A stretch of DNA of 64,000 bases from Piscinibacter aquaticus (GTDB taxonomy: Bacteria; Pseudomonadota; Gammaproteobacteria; Burkholderiales; Burkholderiaceae_C): the NCBI GenBank assembly GCA_007994965.1, contig VOPW01000001.1, positions 1,674,001-1,738,000 on the forward strand. Direction: 5' to 3'. The position numbers were made by a program, and so were the translations under genes. Under the pieces are notes generated by a model. It had not been told where the DNA came from. It worked only from the letters and a program-made list of their open reading frames with translations, and ran no database searches. Below, one piece after another: positions 14,741-27,609 of this stretch (its first letter is position 1; each line of letters starts with the position of its first letter).

Positions 14741-17007
14741 ATGCTGCGCTTCCGCTTTCCGATCGTCATCATCGACGAGGACTACCGCTCGGAAAACACC
14801 TCCGGCCTGGGCATCCGCGCGCTGGCCGAGGCCATCGAGAAGGAGGGCTTCGAGGTGCTGGGCGCCACCAGCTACGGCGACCTGAGCCAGTTCGCGCAGC
14901 AGCAGAGCCGCGCCAGCGCGTTCATCCTGTCGATCGACGACGAGGAGTTCACCCCCGGCCCCGAGCTCGACCCGGCGGTGGTGAACCTGCGCAAGTTCAT
15001 CAGCGAGATCCGCTTCCGCAACGCCGAGATCCCGATCTACCTCTACGGCGAGACGCGCACGTCGCAGCACCTGCCCAACGACATCCTGCGCGAGCTGCAC
15101 GGCTTCATCCACATGTTCGAGGACACGCCGGAGTTCGTGGCCCGGCACATCATCCGCGAGGCCAAGAGCTACCTCGACGGCCTGGCGCCGCCGTTCTTCC
15201 GCGCGCTGGTGGATTACGCGCAGGACGGCTCCTACTCCTGGCACTGCCCGGGGCACAGCGGCGGCGTGGCCTTCCTCAAGAGCCCGGTGGGCCGCATGTT
15301 CCACCAGTTCTTCGGCGAGAACATGCTGCGCGCCGACGTCTGCAATGCGGTGGACGAGCTCGGGCAGCTGCTCGACCACACCGGCCCGGTGGCGGCGTCC
15401 GAGCGCAACGCGGCGCGCATCTTCAACGCCGACCACTGCTTCTTCGTCACCAACGGCACCAGCACCAGCAACAAGATGGTGTGGCACCACACGGTGGCGC
15501 CGGGCGACGTGGTGGTGGTCGACCGCAACTGCCACAAGTCGATCCTGCACTCGATCATCATGACCGGCGCGGTGCCGGTGTTCCTGCCGCCCACGCGCAA
15601 CCACTACGGCATCATCGGCCCGATCCCCGAGCGCGAGTTCACGCCCGAGGCGATCCAGCGCAAGATCGCCGCCAACCCGCTGCTGGCCGGCGTCGATCCG
15701 AAGAAGGTCAAGCCGCGCATCCTGACGCTGACGCAGAGCACCTACGACGGCGTGCTCTACAACACCGAGACGATCAAGCGCTCGCTCGACGGCTACATCG
15801 ACACGCTGCACTTCGACGAGGCCCGGCTGCCGCATGCGGCCTTCCACAGCTTCTACGGCACCTACCATGCGATGGGGCGCAACCGCGAGCGGCCGAAGAA
15901 CCAGCTGGTCTTCTCGACGCAGTCGACGCACAAGCTGCTGGCCGGCCTGAGCCAGGCCTCGCAGGTGCTGGTGCAGGACTCGCCGGGCCGCAAGCTCGAC
16001 CGGCACCTCTTCAACGAGGCCTACCTGATGCACACGTCGACGAGCCCGCAGTACGCGATCATCGCCAGCTGCGACGTGGCCGCGGCGATGATGGAAGCAC
16101 CCGGCGGCACGGCGCTGGTCGAGGAGAGCATCCTCGAGGCGCTCGACTTCCGCCGCGCGATGCGCAAGGTCGAGAAGGACTACGGCCACAAGGACTGGTG
16201 GTTCAAGGTCTGGGGCCCGGACAAGCTCACCGCCTCTGGCATCGGCACCAGCGCCGACTGGATGCTCAAGGCCGGCGAGAAGTGGCACGGCTTCGGCGAC
16301 TGGCCGAGGGCTTCAACCTGCTCGATCCGATCAAGAGCACGATCATCACGCCGGGGCTGGACGTGACCGGCAAGTTCGCCAAGACCGGCATCCCGGCGTC
16401 CATCGTCACCAAGTTCCTCGCCGAGCACGGCGTGGTCGTCGAGAAGACCGGCCTGTACTCGTTCTTCATCATGTTCACCATCGGCATCACCAAGGGCCGC
16501 TGGAACACGCTGCTGACCGCGCTGCAGCAGTTCAAGGACGACTACGCGCGCAACCAGCCGATGTGGAAGATCCTGCCGGAGTTCTGCGCCCAGCACCCGC
16601 GCTACGAGCGCATGGGGCTGCGCGACCTGTGCCAGAGCATCCACGAGATGTACGCCAAGGGCGACATCGCCCGGCTGACCACCGAGATGTACCTGTCCGA
16701 CCTGCACCCGGCGATGAAGCCGAGCGATGCCTACGCGCACATCGCGCAGCGCCGCACCGAGCGGGTGGAGATCGATGCACTCGAGGGCCGCGTCACCACC
16801 GCGCTGCTGACGCCGTACCCGCCGGGCATTCCGCTTTTGATCCCGGGCGAGCGCTTCAACCGCAAGATCGTCGACTACCTGAAGTTCACGCGCGAGTTCA
16901 ACGCGGCCTTCCCCGGTTTCGCGACCGACGTGCACGGTCTGGTGGGCGACGACGATGCGCTGCCCGGCACGCCGAAGCGCTACTACGTCGACTGCGTGAA
17001 GGATTGA
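14741..17007 (+). CDS. Orn/Lys/Arg decarboxylase (fold type I), frame broken once
   Basis: PLP enzyme converting a basic amino acid to its diamine or agmatine. 755 residues from MLRFRFPIVIIDEDYRS. An N-terminal Rossmann-like wing domain (1-130) is followed by the PLP domain with SYSWHCPGHSGGVAF, TNGTSTSNKM, DRNCHKS and the Schiff-base lysine in STQSTHKLLAGLSQ, then the C-terminal domain. The break near 16302 (GDW to AEGFNLLDP) is one C lost from CCTGG. Length suits the AdiA/biodegradative arginine branch better than the ~712-residue Lys/Orn enzymes, but substrate cannot be settled. If it makes agmatine, it would feed SpeB at the right end of the window. Confidence 0.9.
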
Positions 17008-17023
17008 GCGGCGAGGCCGCTCA
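17005..17023. terminator. symmetric hairpin across two convergent stop codons
   Basis: TGAGCGGC, loop GAG, GCCGCTCA: a perfect 8-bp stem. The left arm begins with the decarboxylase TGA and the right arm ends with the reverse-complement TGA of the glucokinase-RpiR gene. There is no T-run, so any termination is probably weak or Rho-assisted, but the position suits a bidirectional terminator. Confidence 0.55.
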
Positions 17024-18908
17024 GGCGATGTGCGAGATCAGCACGCCGGGCGCAGGCTGCTGCTGGCCTTCGGCCGAGATCGGCTGACCGGGTGCAGCGT
17101 TCGGCGCGGTCAAGGCGCTGACGCCGGCGCGGCGCACCGCCAGCCCACCGAGAGCATGTCCACCACCAGCAGGTGGAGGATGCGCGAGATCATGGACACG
17201 AAGGTGGTCACGTCCTCGCTGTGCTCGACCGGGATGCACACCGTCGAACGGCGCGCCAGCGGGGATTGCCCGGCGGTGACCGAGATCACCGCTGCGCCGC
17301 GCTCCACCGCGAGGCCGGCGGCACGCGCCAGTTCGGGCGGCTGGCCGGAACTGGAGACGAACACCGCCACGTCCTCCGGCCCCAGCAGTTCGGAGGCCAT
17401 CGCCAGCATCGAGCCATCGGTGTGCGCCACCGAAGGGATGCGGAAGCGGAACAGCTTGTGCTGCGCATCCAGCGCCACCACCGCCGAGTTGCCCATGGCA
17501 TAGAACTCCACGCGCTTGGCGCGGCGCAGCAGCTCGATGGCGCGGTCGACCGCCTCGACGTTGAGCGACTCGCGGAAGTGCATGATCGCCGAGATGGTGT
17601 TGTCCAGCACCTTGGCGCAGAGGTCACCGGTGCTGTCCTGCCGGCGCACCTGGCTGCGCTGCACCGGCAGTGTGCCGGTCAGGCCCGAGCCGAGCTTGAG
17701 CTTGAAGTCGGCCAGCCCCTGGAAGCCCAGCGAGCGGCAGAAGCGGATCACCGTCGGCTGGCTCACCTCGGCGCCTTGCGCGATCAGCGCGATCGGGTCG
17801 TTCAGCGCGGTGCGCGGGTTGTCGAGCACGAAGTTGGCCACGCGCCGCTCGGCGGGCGAGAGCGACTCGCGCGCCGAGCGCACGCGCTCGAGCAGCGGGT
17901 TTCCGCCTTCCTGGTCGGGCACGTGATCGGCGAGCAAGGAGCTCACGCCATGGAAGGCCGGGTTCTCGGCGGTGAGCACGTAGGTCGGGATGCGGCCGAC
18001 ATAGTTGCTGAAGCGGCCCTTGGCCTCGAAGCGGGCGCGGAAGGGCGATCGGTCGAACAGCGCGCCCAGCCGCGGCACGATGCCGCCGCCGACATAGATG
18101 CCGCCGGTGGCGCCGAGCGTCAGCGCGAGGTCGGAGGCCATCGAGCCGAGCATGCCGCAGAAGCACTCCACCGTCTCGGCGCACACCGCATCGCTGCCAG
18201 CCAGCGCGCGGCGCACGATCTCGGCGGTGCCCAGGTGGCGTTCGGCGCCGGCACGGCCATCGGCCAGCGCCTGGTAGATCAGCTCGAGGCCGGGGCCGGA
18301 GAGCAGGCGTTCGGCGGACACACGCGGCATCGTCTTCCACGCGAACTGCAGGATGCGCAGCTCGCGCTCGTCGGTGGGTGCGAAGTTGACGTGGCCGCCC
18401 TCGGTGGCCAGCGTCACCCAGCGGTCACCGCTGGGGATCAGGCCCGAGACGCCCAGGCCGGTGCCCGGGCCGATCAGGCCGATGACGCCATTGCTCTGCG
18501 GCTCGCCGCCGCCCACCGGTGGTGGCGCCCCTCGGCGCCCAGCCGCGGCAGCGACATCGCCAGCGCGGTGAAGTTGTTCACCACCAGCAGCGTGGTGAGA
18601 TCGAGCTGGCGCTGAGCCTCCTGGATCGAGAAGGCCCAGTCGCGGTTGGTCATGCGCACCCAGTCGCCTTCGATCGGGTTGGCGATGGCCACCGCACCAT
18701 GGCGCGGCTTCACGCCGGCCGGCAGGCTGTCGAGGTAGGCCTGCACGACGGCGGTGAAGCCCGGGTAGTCGGCGCACGGCAGCACCGCCACGTGCTCGAA
18801 GCGGCCGCTCAGGCGCTCGATGCAGAAACGCGCGTAGGTGGCGCCGATGTCGGCGAGCAGGCGCGGATCGGCATGCGGCTGCACGGAGGCGGGGCGTTCG
18901 AGGCTCAT
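17021..18908 (-). CDS. glucokinase-like domain fused to RpiR/HexR-type repressor; kinase site degenerate
   Basis: About 628 residues when two breaks (near 18518 and 17148, both one base lost at CCWGG) are repaired. Residues ~15-335 are a glucokinase fold: LIGPGTGLGVSGL, TEGGHVNFAP and GGIYVGGGIVPR are intact. However, the phosphate loop reads DIGATYARF instead of DIGGTNARF, and the catalytic segment reads VVNNFTALA instead of the family's INDFTA, so the expected base Asp is Asn. Residues ~345-430 form an RpiR helix-turn-helix (EVSQPTVIRFCRSLGFQGLADFK) and ~465-600 a SIS sugar-phosphate domain (AMGNSAVVALDAQHKLF, FVSSSGQPPELA). Last gene of the maltodextrin operon. Glk-RpiR fusions are known in Burkholderiales; a dead kinase half is my inference. 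Confidence 0.9.
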
Positions 18909-18918
18909 GACCGGATTG

Positions 18919-20538
18919 TCAACGCGCCTTGAGCACGATCACCTGCTGCGCGCCGAGCTGCACGCGGGCAACCGGCGTTCCCGCCTTGGCCGCGACGAAG
19001 GGCGAGGCGGCGCCTTGCGGGAAGGCCACGGTCCAGTCGGCCGCCTTGAACGAAGCGGGCAGGGCATGCTGCGCCGGCTGACGGGCGTAGTTGATCAACA
19101 CCAGCAGGCGCGAGCCCTCGTGCTCGCGCAGGAAGGCGAATACCGGCTGATCACGTTGAGAGAGCGCGGTGAAGTTGCCTTGCGACAGCGCCGGCTCGGC
19201 ATTGCGCAGCGCGATCAGGCCGCGGTACCAGTTCAGCAGCGAGGCCGGGTCCTTCTCCTGCGCTGCCACGTTGGCCGTCTGCCAGTTCGCCACGTTGGCT
19301 CGGAAAGGCTTCGCCGCGGTCGTGAAGCCGGCGTTCGGCTCGCTGCTCCAGCTCATCGGGCCGCGCAGCGACTGGTCGGCATTCGACACCGGTTGCGACT
19401 GGCCCAGGCCGATCTCCTCGCCGTAGTAGAGGAAGGGCAGGCCGGGCAAGGTCAACAGCGTGGCCACGGCGGCCCGATAACCCTTCTCGTCGCCATCGAA
19501 CTGGCGCGCGCGGCGCGCGCCGGCAAAGTGATCGTGATTGGCCAGGAAGGTCGCCATGCGCGGCACCGGCATCTTGCGCAGGCTGTAGAGCACGTCGTCG
19601 CGCAACCGGCCGAGCTTGGCGCTGGAGAGGATGTGCTTCTGCAGCCCGAAGGCAAAGGCCGAGCCGCAGGAATCGGGCGAGGCGAACGGCGCCGGGTCGC
19701 TCGGCGACTCGCACACCATGTACTTCTCGCCGTAGCTCGCCAGCAGATCCTGCACGCGCTTGAGCAGTTGGTGGTTCTCCGGCTGGTTCTCCCAGCCCGC
19801 GGCGCTGTTCTCGAACAGCACGCCCACCGCATCGAAGCGGAAGCCGTCCACGCCGCGGTTCAGCCAGAAGCGCAGGTTGTCGAGGTGGAAGTCGACCACC
19901 TTCGGGTTGCGCAGGTTGAAGTCGGGCATGCCGGTGTCGAACACCGCGTAGTACCAGCGCTGGTTGCCCTCGCGCCAGGGCTCGCCGGAGAAGGTGTTCC
20001 AGCCGCTGGGCTTGTCTTCCGACCAGATGAACCAGTCGGTGTAGGGCGACTTGCGGCTGTCGTAGGCGCCCTCGAAGAGAGGATGCGCCGCCGCCGCGTG
20101 GTTCATCACGTAGTCGACGATCACCGCGATGCCGCGTTGGTGCGCCTCGGCGAGCAGGCGGTCGAAATCGGCCAGCGTGCCGTAGTCGGGCTCGATGGCG
20201 CGGTAGTTCTTCACCGCGTAGCCGTGATCGCGGTCCTCGCTTTCGAAGACCGGCATCAGCCACAGGCCGGTGATGCCGAGCGACTGCAGGTAGTCGAGCC
20301 GGCTGGTCAGGCCGTTGAGATCGCCGATGCCGTCGCCGTCGCTGTCCTGGTAGGCGCGCACCAGCACCTCCATGAACACGCCGCGCCGGCTCCAGCCGGC
20401 GGGCAGGGCGCTGGCCGGCGGCTGCGCCGCCACCGGGCCGAGATCCGGAATCGGCGCGCCGGCCGCGGGCGCGGCCTGCAGCATCAGGCCGAGCGCCAGC
20501 GCGGCCAGCACTCGCCGCAGCGGCGACGGCACGGACAT
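18919..20538 (-). CDS. secreted GH13 alpha-amylase-type glycosidase
   Basis: 539 residues in an intact frame. Signal peptide [22 protein letters not shown], so periplasmic or extracellular. GH13 barrel with [51 protein letters not shown] (nucleophile Asp), MVCESP (acid/base Glu) and FLANHDHF (transition-state Asp), then a beta-sandwich tail ending VIVLKAR. The DSDGDGIGD calcium-like loop and overall shape fit alpha-amylase or periplasmic alpha-glucosidase/maltogenic enzymes; I cannot choose. The ATG overlaps the stop of the CBM41-like gene (TGATG). Its place after malG suggests maltodextrin trimming before uptake. Confidence 0.92.
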   Translation of the reverse strand: MSVPSPLRRVLAALALGLMLQAAPAAGAPIPDLGPVAAQPPASALPAGWSRRGVFMEVLVRAYQDSDGDGIGDLNGLTSRLDYLQSLGITGLWLMPVFESEDRDHGYAVKNYRAIEPDYGTLADFDRLLAEAHQRGIAVIVDYVMNHAAAAHPLFEGAYDSRKSPYTDWFIWSEDKPSGWNTFSGEPWREGNQRWYYAVFDTGMPDFNLRNPKVVDFHLDNLRFWLNRGVDGFRFDAVGVLFENSAAGWENQPENHQLLKRVQDLLASYGEKYMVCESPSDPAPFASPDSCGSAFAFGLQKHILSSAKLGRLRDDVLYSLRKMPVPRMATFLANHDHFAGARRARQFDGDEKGYRAAVATLLTLPGLPFLYYGEEIGLGQSQPVSNADQSLRGPMSWSSEPNAGFTTAAKPFRANVANWQTANVAAQEKDPASLLNWYRGLIALRNAEPALSQGNFTALSQRDQPVFAFLREHEGSRLLVLINYARQPAQHALPASFKAADWTVAFPQGAASPFVAAKAGTPVARVQLGAQQVIVLKAR

Positions 20539-20969
20539 CACTTGCAGGGGTTCTCGGCGCGCGCCTTCTTGGCGTCGTCCAGCGAGGTGTAGATCTTGCG
20601 ATCGCCGTTGTTCACCCAGATCTCCTTGACGGTGTTGCCGTCGAAGGACATGTCGCGGCCACCCTGGTCCTTGGTGTCGCCCTTGTGGATGATGTAGTTC
20701 ACCTTGCCCTTGCTGAACTCCTTGAAGTCGGCCTGGAAGAACACACCGAAGTCGTTCTTGCCGGTGGGCATCATCGGGTTCTGCCACTCGACGCCGGGCA
20801 GCGGGATCCCCGGGTCCTTCCACAGGTGCACGCCCCAGCCGTCGTAGTTGTTGTCGCAGCGGTTGTAGTTGATCTGCACCTTGCCTTCCGGCACTTGCGC
20901 GGCGGCGAGGCCCGGGGCCAGCACGGCAGCGGCGATCAGGGCCTGGAGAAAGAAGCTCGTCTTCTTCAT
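20538..20969 (-). CDS. small secreted protein with a CBM41/PUD-like glucan-binding domain
   Basis: 143 residues. Signal peptide [25 protein letters not shown]. The mature part matches the pullulanase-associated domain pattern: [20 protein letters not shown], then [13 protein letters not shown] and [15 protein letters not shown]. In pullulanases this domain (CBM41) binds alpha-glucan and sits on a catalytic module. Here it stands alone. It lies 29 bases after malG and is translationally coupled to the amylase. It may hand glucan to the amylase or act as a periplasmic binding protein. Family call fairly sure, role inferred. Confidence 0.82.
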   Translation of the reverse strand: MKKTSFFLQALIAAAVLAPGLAAAQVPEGKVQINYNRCDNNYDGWGVHLWKDPGIPLPGVEWQNPMMPTGKNDFGVFFQADFKEFSKGKVNYIIHKGDTKDQGGRDMSFDGNTVKEIWVNNGDRKIYTSLDDAKKARAENPCK

Positions 20970-20998
20970 GGGTGTCCTCGTCGGTTGGGGGAAAGGTC

Positions 20999-21887
20999 TC
21001 AGCCCTTGATGCCGCCGGCGGTGAGGCCGGAGATCATCCATTTCTGGGCCAGCATGAATACGATGGTGATCGGCAGGCCGGAGAGGATGGCCGCCGCGGC
21101 GAAGTCGCCCCAGAGGTATTTCTGGTCGTAGAGGAACATCTTCGAGCCGACCGCCATCGTCAGCAGATCCTGGCGCTTGAGCAGGATGGAGGCGACCGGG
21201 TACTCGATGATCGCGCCGATGAAGGCGAGCAGGAACACCACCATCAGGATCGGCACCGCCATCGGCAGCAGCACCAGGCGGAAGGCCTGCCATGGCGTGG
21301 CGCCATCGACCTTGGCGGCCTCCTCGATCTCGTACGGGATGGTGTCGTAGTAGCCCTTGATGGTCCAGATGTGCAGCGCGATGCCGCCGGAGTAGGCGAG
21401 CAGCAGCGCCCAGTGGGTGTCGATGCCGAAGGCCGGGAAGGCGTTGCCGATGCGGTCGAAGATCGCGTAGATCGCCACCAGCGCCAGCACCGGGGAACAT
21501 CTGCATCAGCATCAGGCCGGTCAATGCCTGCTTCTTGCCGGCAAACTTCATGCGCGCGAAGGCGTAGGCGGCGGTGGTCGAGAGGAACAGGCAGATCAGC
21601 CCGGACAGCGTGGCCACCTTGACCGAATTCCACAGCCACAGCAGCACCGGCAGGTCGGGCTCGACGAGCCGGCCGCTGGCATCCTGGAAGGGGAGGCCGA
21701 GCGCAAAACGCCAGTGCTCGAAGCTGATCGTCTCGGGGATGATGCTGCCGGTGGCGAAGTTGCCGGGCCGCAGCGAGATCGAGATCACGATCAGGAACGG
21801 AAGATCACCAGCGCGCACAGGCAGATCAGGAACGCATGCGCCGCGATCACGCGCCAGCGGTGCGAACGGTCGAGGACGATGGCCATG
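20999..21887 (-). CDS. malG: maltose/maltodextrin ABC permease MalG, frame broken twice
   Basis: Inner-membrane permease of the maltodextrin importer. Starts [19 protein letters not shown] at 21887 with AAGGAGA upstream, six helices expected. Breaks: near 21799 (IF / [14 protein letters not shown]; one C lost) and near 21492 (MFP / [10 protein letters not shown]). The MalK-coupling EAA loop is visible as [26 protein letters not shown]. It ends [13 protein letters not shown], the usual MalG tail. About 296 residues, as in enteric MalG. Twelve bases after malF. Confidence 0.92.
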
Positions 21888-21898
21888 TCGAATCTCCT

Positions 21899-23451
21899 TC
21901 AGCGCTTCTCGTCTTCGACGACCTTGGTGAAGCGCATCTGCACCAGCGACACCGCGGCCACCATCAGGAAGATCACGGTCGAGATCGCCGCCGCCGTGCC
22001 GTAGTTCTGGCCCGAATCCTGGAAGGCGATGCGGTAGGTGTAGCTCACCAGCAGATCGGTGGTGCCGGCCGGCACCGAGGTGTCGATGAAATCGGGCCGG
22101 CCGCCGGTCAGGAGGCTGATCAGCACGAAGTTGTTGAAGTTGAACGCGAAGGAACTGATCAAGAGCGGCGTCAGCGGCTTCATGATCAGCGGCAGCGTGA
22201 TGCTCCAGAAGTTGGTCAGCGGCCCGGCGCCGGCCACCGCGGAGGCTTCGTACAGGTCGGCCGGGATCGCCTTGATCAGGCCCATGCAGATGACCATCAT
22301 GTACGGGAAGCCGAGCCGGTATTGACGATCAGCAGCATCGCCTTGGCCAGCAGCGGATCGGAGAACCACTGCGGCTTGATGCCGAACAGCCCGCCGAGGA
22401 TCAGGTTGATCTCGCCGACGTTCTGGTTGAACAGGCCCTTGAACACCAGGATCGAGATGAAACCCGGCACCGCATAGGGCAGGAACAGCAGCATGCGGTA
22501 GGTGCCCTTGAAGCGCAGCGCATCCCAGTTCAGCAGCACGGCGAGCAGCATGCCCAGCGAGGTGGCGAACAGCACGGTGAGGGCCGAGAACACCACCGTC
22601 CAGACGAAGATGCGCACGAAGGGCTCGCGGAACTTCGCCTCGCTGAAGATGCGGCGGTAGTTGTCCCAGCCGATGGGCACCTGGAAGCCGGGCTGCAGCT
22701 TCTCGCCGGCCTCGGTCTCGAAGTAGCCGCTTTGCATGTTCGGCCGGATGACGGTGCCGTTTTCCTGGTTCTTCAGGCTGCCGTCCGCCTGCTTTACCCA
22801 CAGCGGCTGCACCGCGGCGAACTCGCGCAGGCCGGCCATGCCGACCTTGCGGCCGTCGGGCAGCGTCACGGTCACGCCCTTGAGCGCCTTCTGGTGGCCG
22901 ATCAGCTCCTTCAGCGTCACCGGCTCGGGCAGGGCTGCGGCACCGGCGGGTTCCGGCTCGGCGCTCACCTCGAGGCGGCGGTCGGCCGCCAGCGCCAGCG
23001 GACCGAACTGGAAGGCGGCGCCGGACTCGGCGTCGACGAGCCGGCCGCGGTATTCGGCGCCCGCCGGGTGGAGGCTGAACTCGAAGGTCGAGCCCTCGGC
23101 GCGAAAAGTGTCGCTGAGGAAGTAGGCCTCGGCGCGTGGAAACTCGAGCAGGTTGCGCGAGCTGTAGTTCGTGAACCCGATGGAGATGGTGTAGACCATC
23201 GGGAAGACCACGAAGATCAGCGCCGCCGCGATGCCCGGGAAGAGATAGCGGAAGGCGTAGGTGGCCTTCGCGGTGTAGATCCACACGGCGAGCGCGCTGA
23301 TCACGAGCAGCGTGCCCGCGAGCAGCAGCTCGCCGGTGGCGTAGACGACGACGACGAGGTAGAGCGCCGCGAGGATCACCAGCGCCAGCAGCGTCGGCCC
23401 GAGCCAGCGCCGTTCGGTCTTCGCGGGTGCGGTCATCGTCGCGTCGCTCAT
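21899..23451 (-). CDS. malF: maltose/maltodextrin ABC permease MalF, frame broken once
   Basis: Large permease subunit with the extended periplasmic P2 loop known from MalF (here about residues 115-285). N-terminal helices [18 protein letters not shown] and [18 protein letters not shown], then [19 protein letters not shown]. The C-terminal part has the EAA loop [22 protein letters not shown] and ends VEDEKR. The single break near 22319 (LLIVNT / LGFPYMMVI) is a base lost from CCWGG, restoring [12 protein letters not shown]. About 517 residues, as expected. Pairs with MalG. Confidence 0.93.
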
Positions 23452-23470
23452 CGTCGTACTGCCTCGGCTC

Positions 23471-24672
23471 TTACTTGGCGGTGATGCGCTTGGCGGCGCC
23501 GTCCAGCGCCTCCTTCGGGCTCTGGCGGCCATCCATGATGTTGCCCAGCGCCGAAACCATCGACGACCAGAAGCGGCCCATCTCCGGGTTGTTCGGCATC
23601 GGGGCGCCGTCCTGGGCCGAGGCCATCGTCGCCTGGATCTTCGGATCGCTCTTCAGCTCGGCGAACAGCGCCTTGCTCGCCGGCGTGCCCAGCGGCACGT
23701 CGTCGTTGATCATCTTCAGGCCCTTGGTGGTCAGCATGTAGTTCTCGATGAACTCCACCGCCACGTCGCGGTTCGGCGTCGACTTGTTGAGCATCGCGCC
23801 GAGCACGCCGACAAAGGGCGCCGCCTTCTTGCCGCCGACGGCCGGGATCTTGGCCACGCCGAAGTCGATGTTGGCCTTCTTCAGGTTGTCCCACGACCAC
23901 GGGCCGTTGATCATCATCGCGACCTTGCCCTGGGCCATCGCGGCTTCCATTTCGGCGTAGCCGCTGCCCTCGGGCATGTACTTCTCGCGGATCAGCTTGT
24001 TCAGCAGTTCCGCGCCCTTGACGGCACCGGCATTGTTCACGCCGGTGTCGGCCGGGTCATAGGTGCCGTCGGGCTTGAGCTTGAAGGCGTAGCCGCCGTT
24101 GGCGGCCAGCAGCGGCCGGTGAAGTAGGTGTTGGTGTAGTCCCAGAGGATGGCCTTCTTGCCGTCCTTGGCGAGTTGCTTGTCCAGCGCCATCACCTCCT
24201 CGAAGGTCTTCGGCGGCGTCTTGACCAGCGCCTTGTTGTAGACCAGCGAGACGGCCTCGATCGACATCGGGTAGCCCCAGGTCTTGCCGCCCACGGTGAA
24301 GGCCTTCCAGGCCAGGGGGTCGATGTCGTCGCGCACCTTCTTGCCCGGGTTCACGGGCTGCAGCAGGCCGCCGGCGATCCACTCGCCGATGCGGTCGTGC
24401 GGCCAGATCCAGATGTCCGGGCCCTTGCCGGCGGCCGCGGCCTGCTGGAACTTGCCCGGGGCATCTTCCGGATGCTCCACCACCACCTGCACGCCGGTCT
24501 TCTTGGCGAACTCGTCGCCGATCTTCTGCAGGCCGTTGTAGCCCTTGTCGCCGTTGATCCAGATGAGCAGCTTGCCGGGCTCGGCGGCCAGCGCGCCGCC
24601 GGTGAAGCCAGCGCCGATCGCCAGCGTGGCGGCGGCCGCGATCAGGCGGATGCGTTGACGCGGATGGTTCAT
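23471..24672 (-). CDS. malE: periplasmic maltose/maltodextrin-binding protein MalE, frame broken once
   Basis: Substrate-binding protein of the MalEFGK importer. Signal peptide [23 protein letters not shown], mature start [19 protein letters not shown] as in MalE. The break near 24115 (DYTNTYFTG / [11 protein letters not shown]) is one G or C lost. Downstream [21 protein letters not shown] and [12 protein letters not shown] match the family. About 400 residues. The ATG follows AAGGAGAGCTCTC, a strong ribosome binding site, which suits a protein needed in excess over the permeases. Confidence 0.93.
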
Positions 24673-24721
24673 GAGAGCTCTCCTTGGGAGTGGTGCCGTG
24701 TCGGCAGGGGTTGAAGCGGGG

Positions 24722-25824
<1,103 letters not shown>

Positions 25825-25866
25825 GGGGTTCTGCGCTGGGGTGGGGAGCGTGTCGGCACGCAGGGG

Positions 25867-25889
25867 GAACGGCGCGGATCACGCCGTTC
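25867..25889. repeat. hairpin between lamB and malK, distal
   Basis: GAACGGCG, loop CGGATCA, CGCCGTTC: a perfect 8-bp stem about 45 bases upstream of the malK start on the minus strand. With the next hairpin it could stabilise lamB mRNA or reduce read-through into malK, giving more porin than transporter. No T-run. Confidence 0.45.
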
Positions 25890-25911
25890 GCTCTGAGGGC
25901 CTCGGGGAGAA

Positions 25912-25940
25912 CGCGCGGGCCGCTTATGGCCGCCCGCGCG
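25912..25940. repeat. hairpin between lamB and malK, proximal
   Basis: CGCGCGGGC pairs with GCCCGCGCG, a 9-bp stem 12 bases after the lamB stop on the minus strand. No T-run follows, so it looks like an mRNA-stabilising or partial-termination hairpin rather than a full terminator. Confidence 0.5.
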
Positions 25941-25952
25941 CTGGGGCTCAGA

Positions 25953-27267
<1,315 letters not shown>

Positions 27268-27293
27268 TCAGAGGTTGTGCTTGGGGGACTGAA

Positions 27294-27309
27294 ACCGGCG
27301 ATTGCCGGT
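27294..27309. repeat. small hairpin in lamB leader
   Basis: ACCGGC, loop GATT, GCCGGT: a 6-bp stem about 40 bases upstream of the lamB ATG, near the ribosome binding site. It may influence translation. Low certainty. Confidence 0.35.
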
Positions 27310-27346
27310 GGGGAGGGAACAGCGTGCGGAAGCAGCGGCAAAACAC

Positions 27347-27370
27347 GCGCCGCCCCTTGCGGGGCGGCGC
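27347..27370 (-). terminator. terminator-like hairpin in the lamB leader
   Basis: On the minus strand GCGCCGCCCC, loop GCAA, GGGGCGGCGC form a perfect 10-bp stem with a tetraloop, followed by GTGTTTTGCC. The short T-run makes it resemble an intrinsic terminator 92 bases before the lamB start, suggesting attenuation of the whole operon. If the T-run is too weak it may only protect the mRNA 5' end. Confidence 0.5.
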
Positions 27371-27451
27371 CAACTCGCTCTTCCGGGAAAACGGGATGCG
27401 CGAAGCCGGTGCGGGCCGAAACGGTGATCGGGAGGCGCGGCGTCACGAGAA

Positions 27452-27464
27452 GTAGTGCAACTAC
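27452..27464. promoter_or_regulatory. palindromic operator candidate, site 1
   Basis: GTAGT-GCA-ACTAC, a perfect inverted repeat with 5-bp arms, flanked A on both sides. Shape matches operators of HexR-like RpiR regulators (about 15 bp, TGTAGT/ACTACA type, known from related bacteria). About 195 bp upstream of lamB. Likely bound by the glucokinase-RpiR fusion encoded at the end of the lamB operon (inference). Confidence 0.65.
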
Positions 27465-27500
27465 AGAGCAGTGCGTAGTTTCGAGGCAGCGCGGACTTTA

Positions 27501-27513
27501 GTAGTGACACTAC
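27501..27513. promoter_or_regulatory. palindromic operator candidate, site 2
   Basis: GTAGTG-A-CACTAC, a perfect palindrome with 6-bp arms, flanked by A on both sides. Centre 49 bp from site 1. A lone half-site GTAGTT lies between them at 27475-27480. Same family of sequence as sites 1 and 3. Confidence 0.68.
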
Positions 27514-27528
27514 ATCCGGTGTACGAGG

Positions 27529-27551
27529 GTTTGCACCAGTGTTGCGCAAAC
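27529..27551. promoter_or_regulatory. GTTTGC/GCAAAC inverted repeat with TTGCGCAA core
   Basis: GTTTGC at 27529 and GCAAAC at 27546 are inverted arms. The right part also forms a perfect TTGCGCAA palindrome (27542-27549) with the central CG common in LacI-family operators. No LacI-family gene lies in the window, so a regulator is not identified. Confidence 0.4.
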
Positions 27552-27609
27552 GCGCTCCAGCATTGAGCCGCATCAAAGAAATGACTCGAGCCATCCGCGT
27601 TGTTGTCAT

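Noticed and set aside
14696..16288. Long minus-strand open frame opposite the decarboxylase
   Set aside because: Low-complexity Arg/Ala/His translation typical of antisense frames in GC-rich DNA; the decarboxylase frame has clear motifs.
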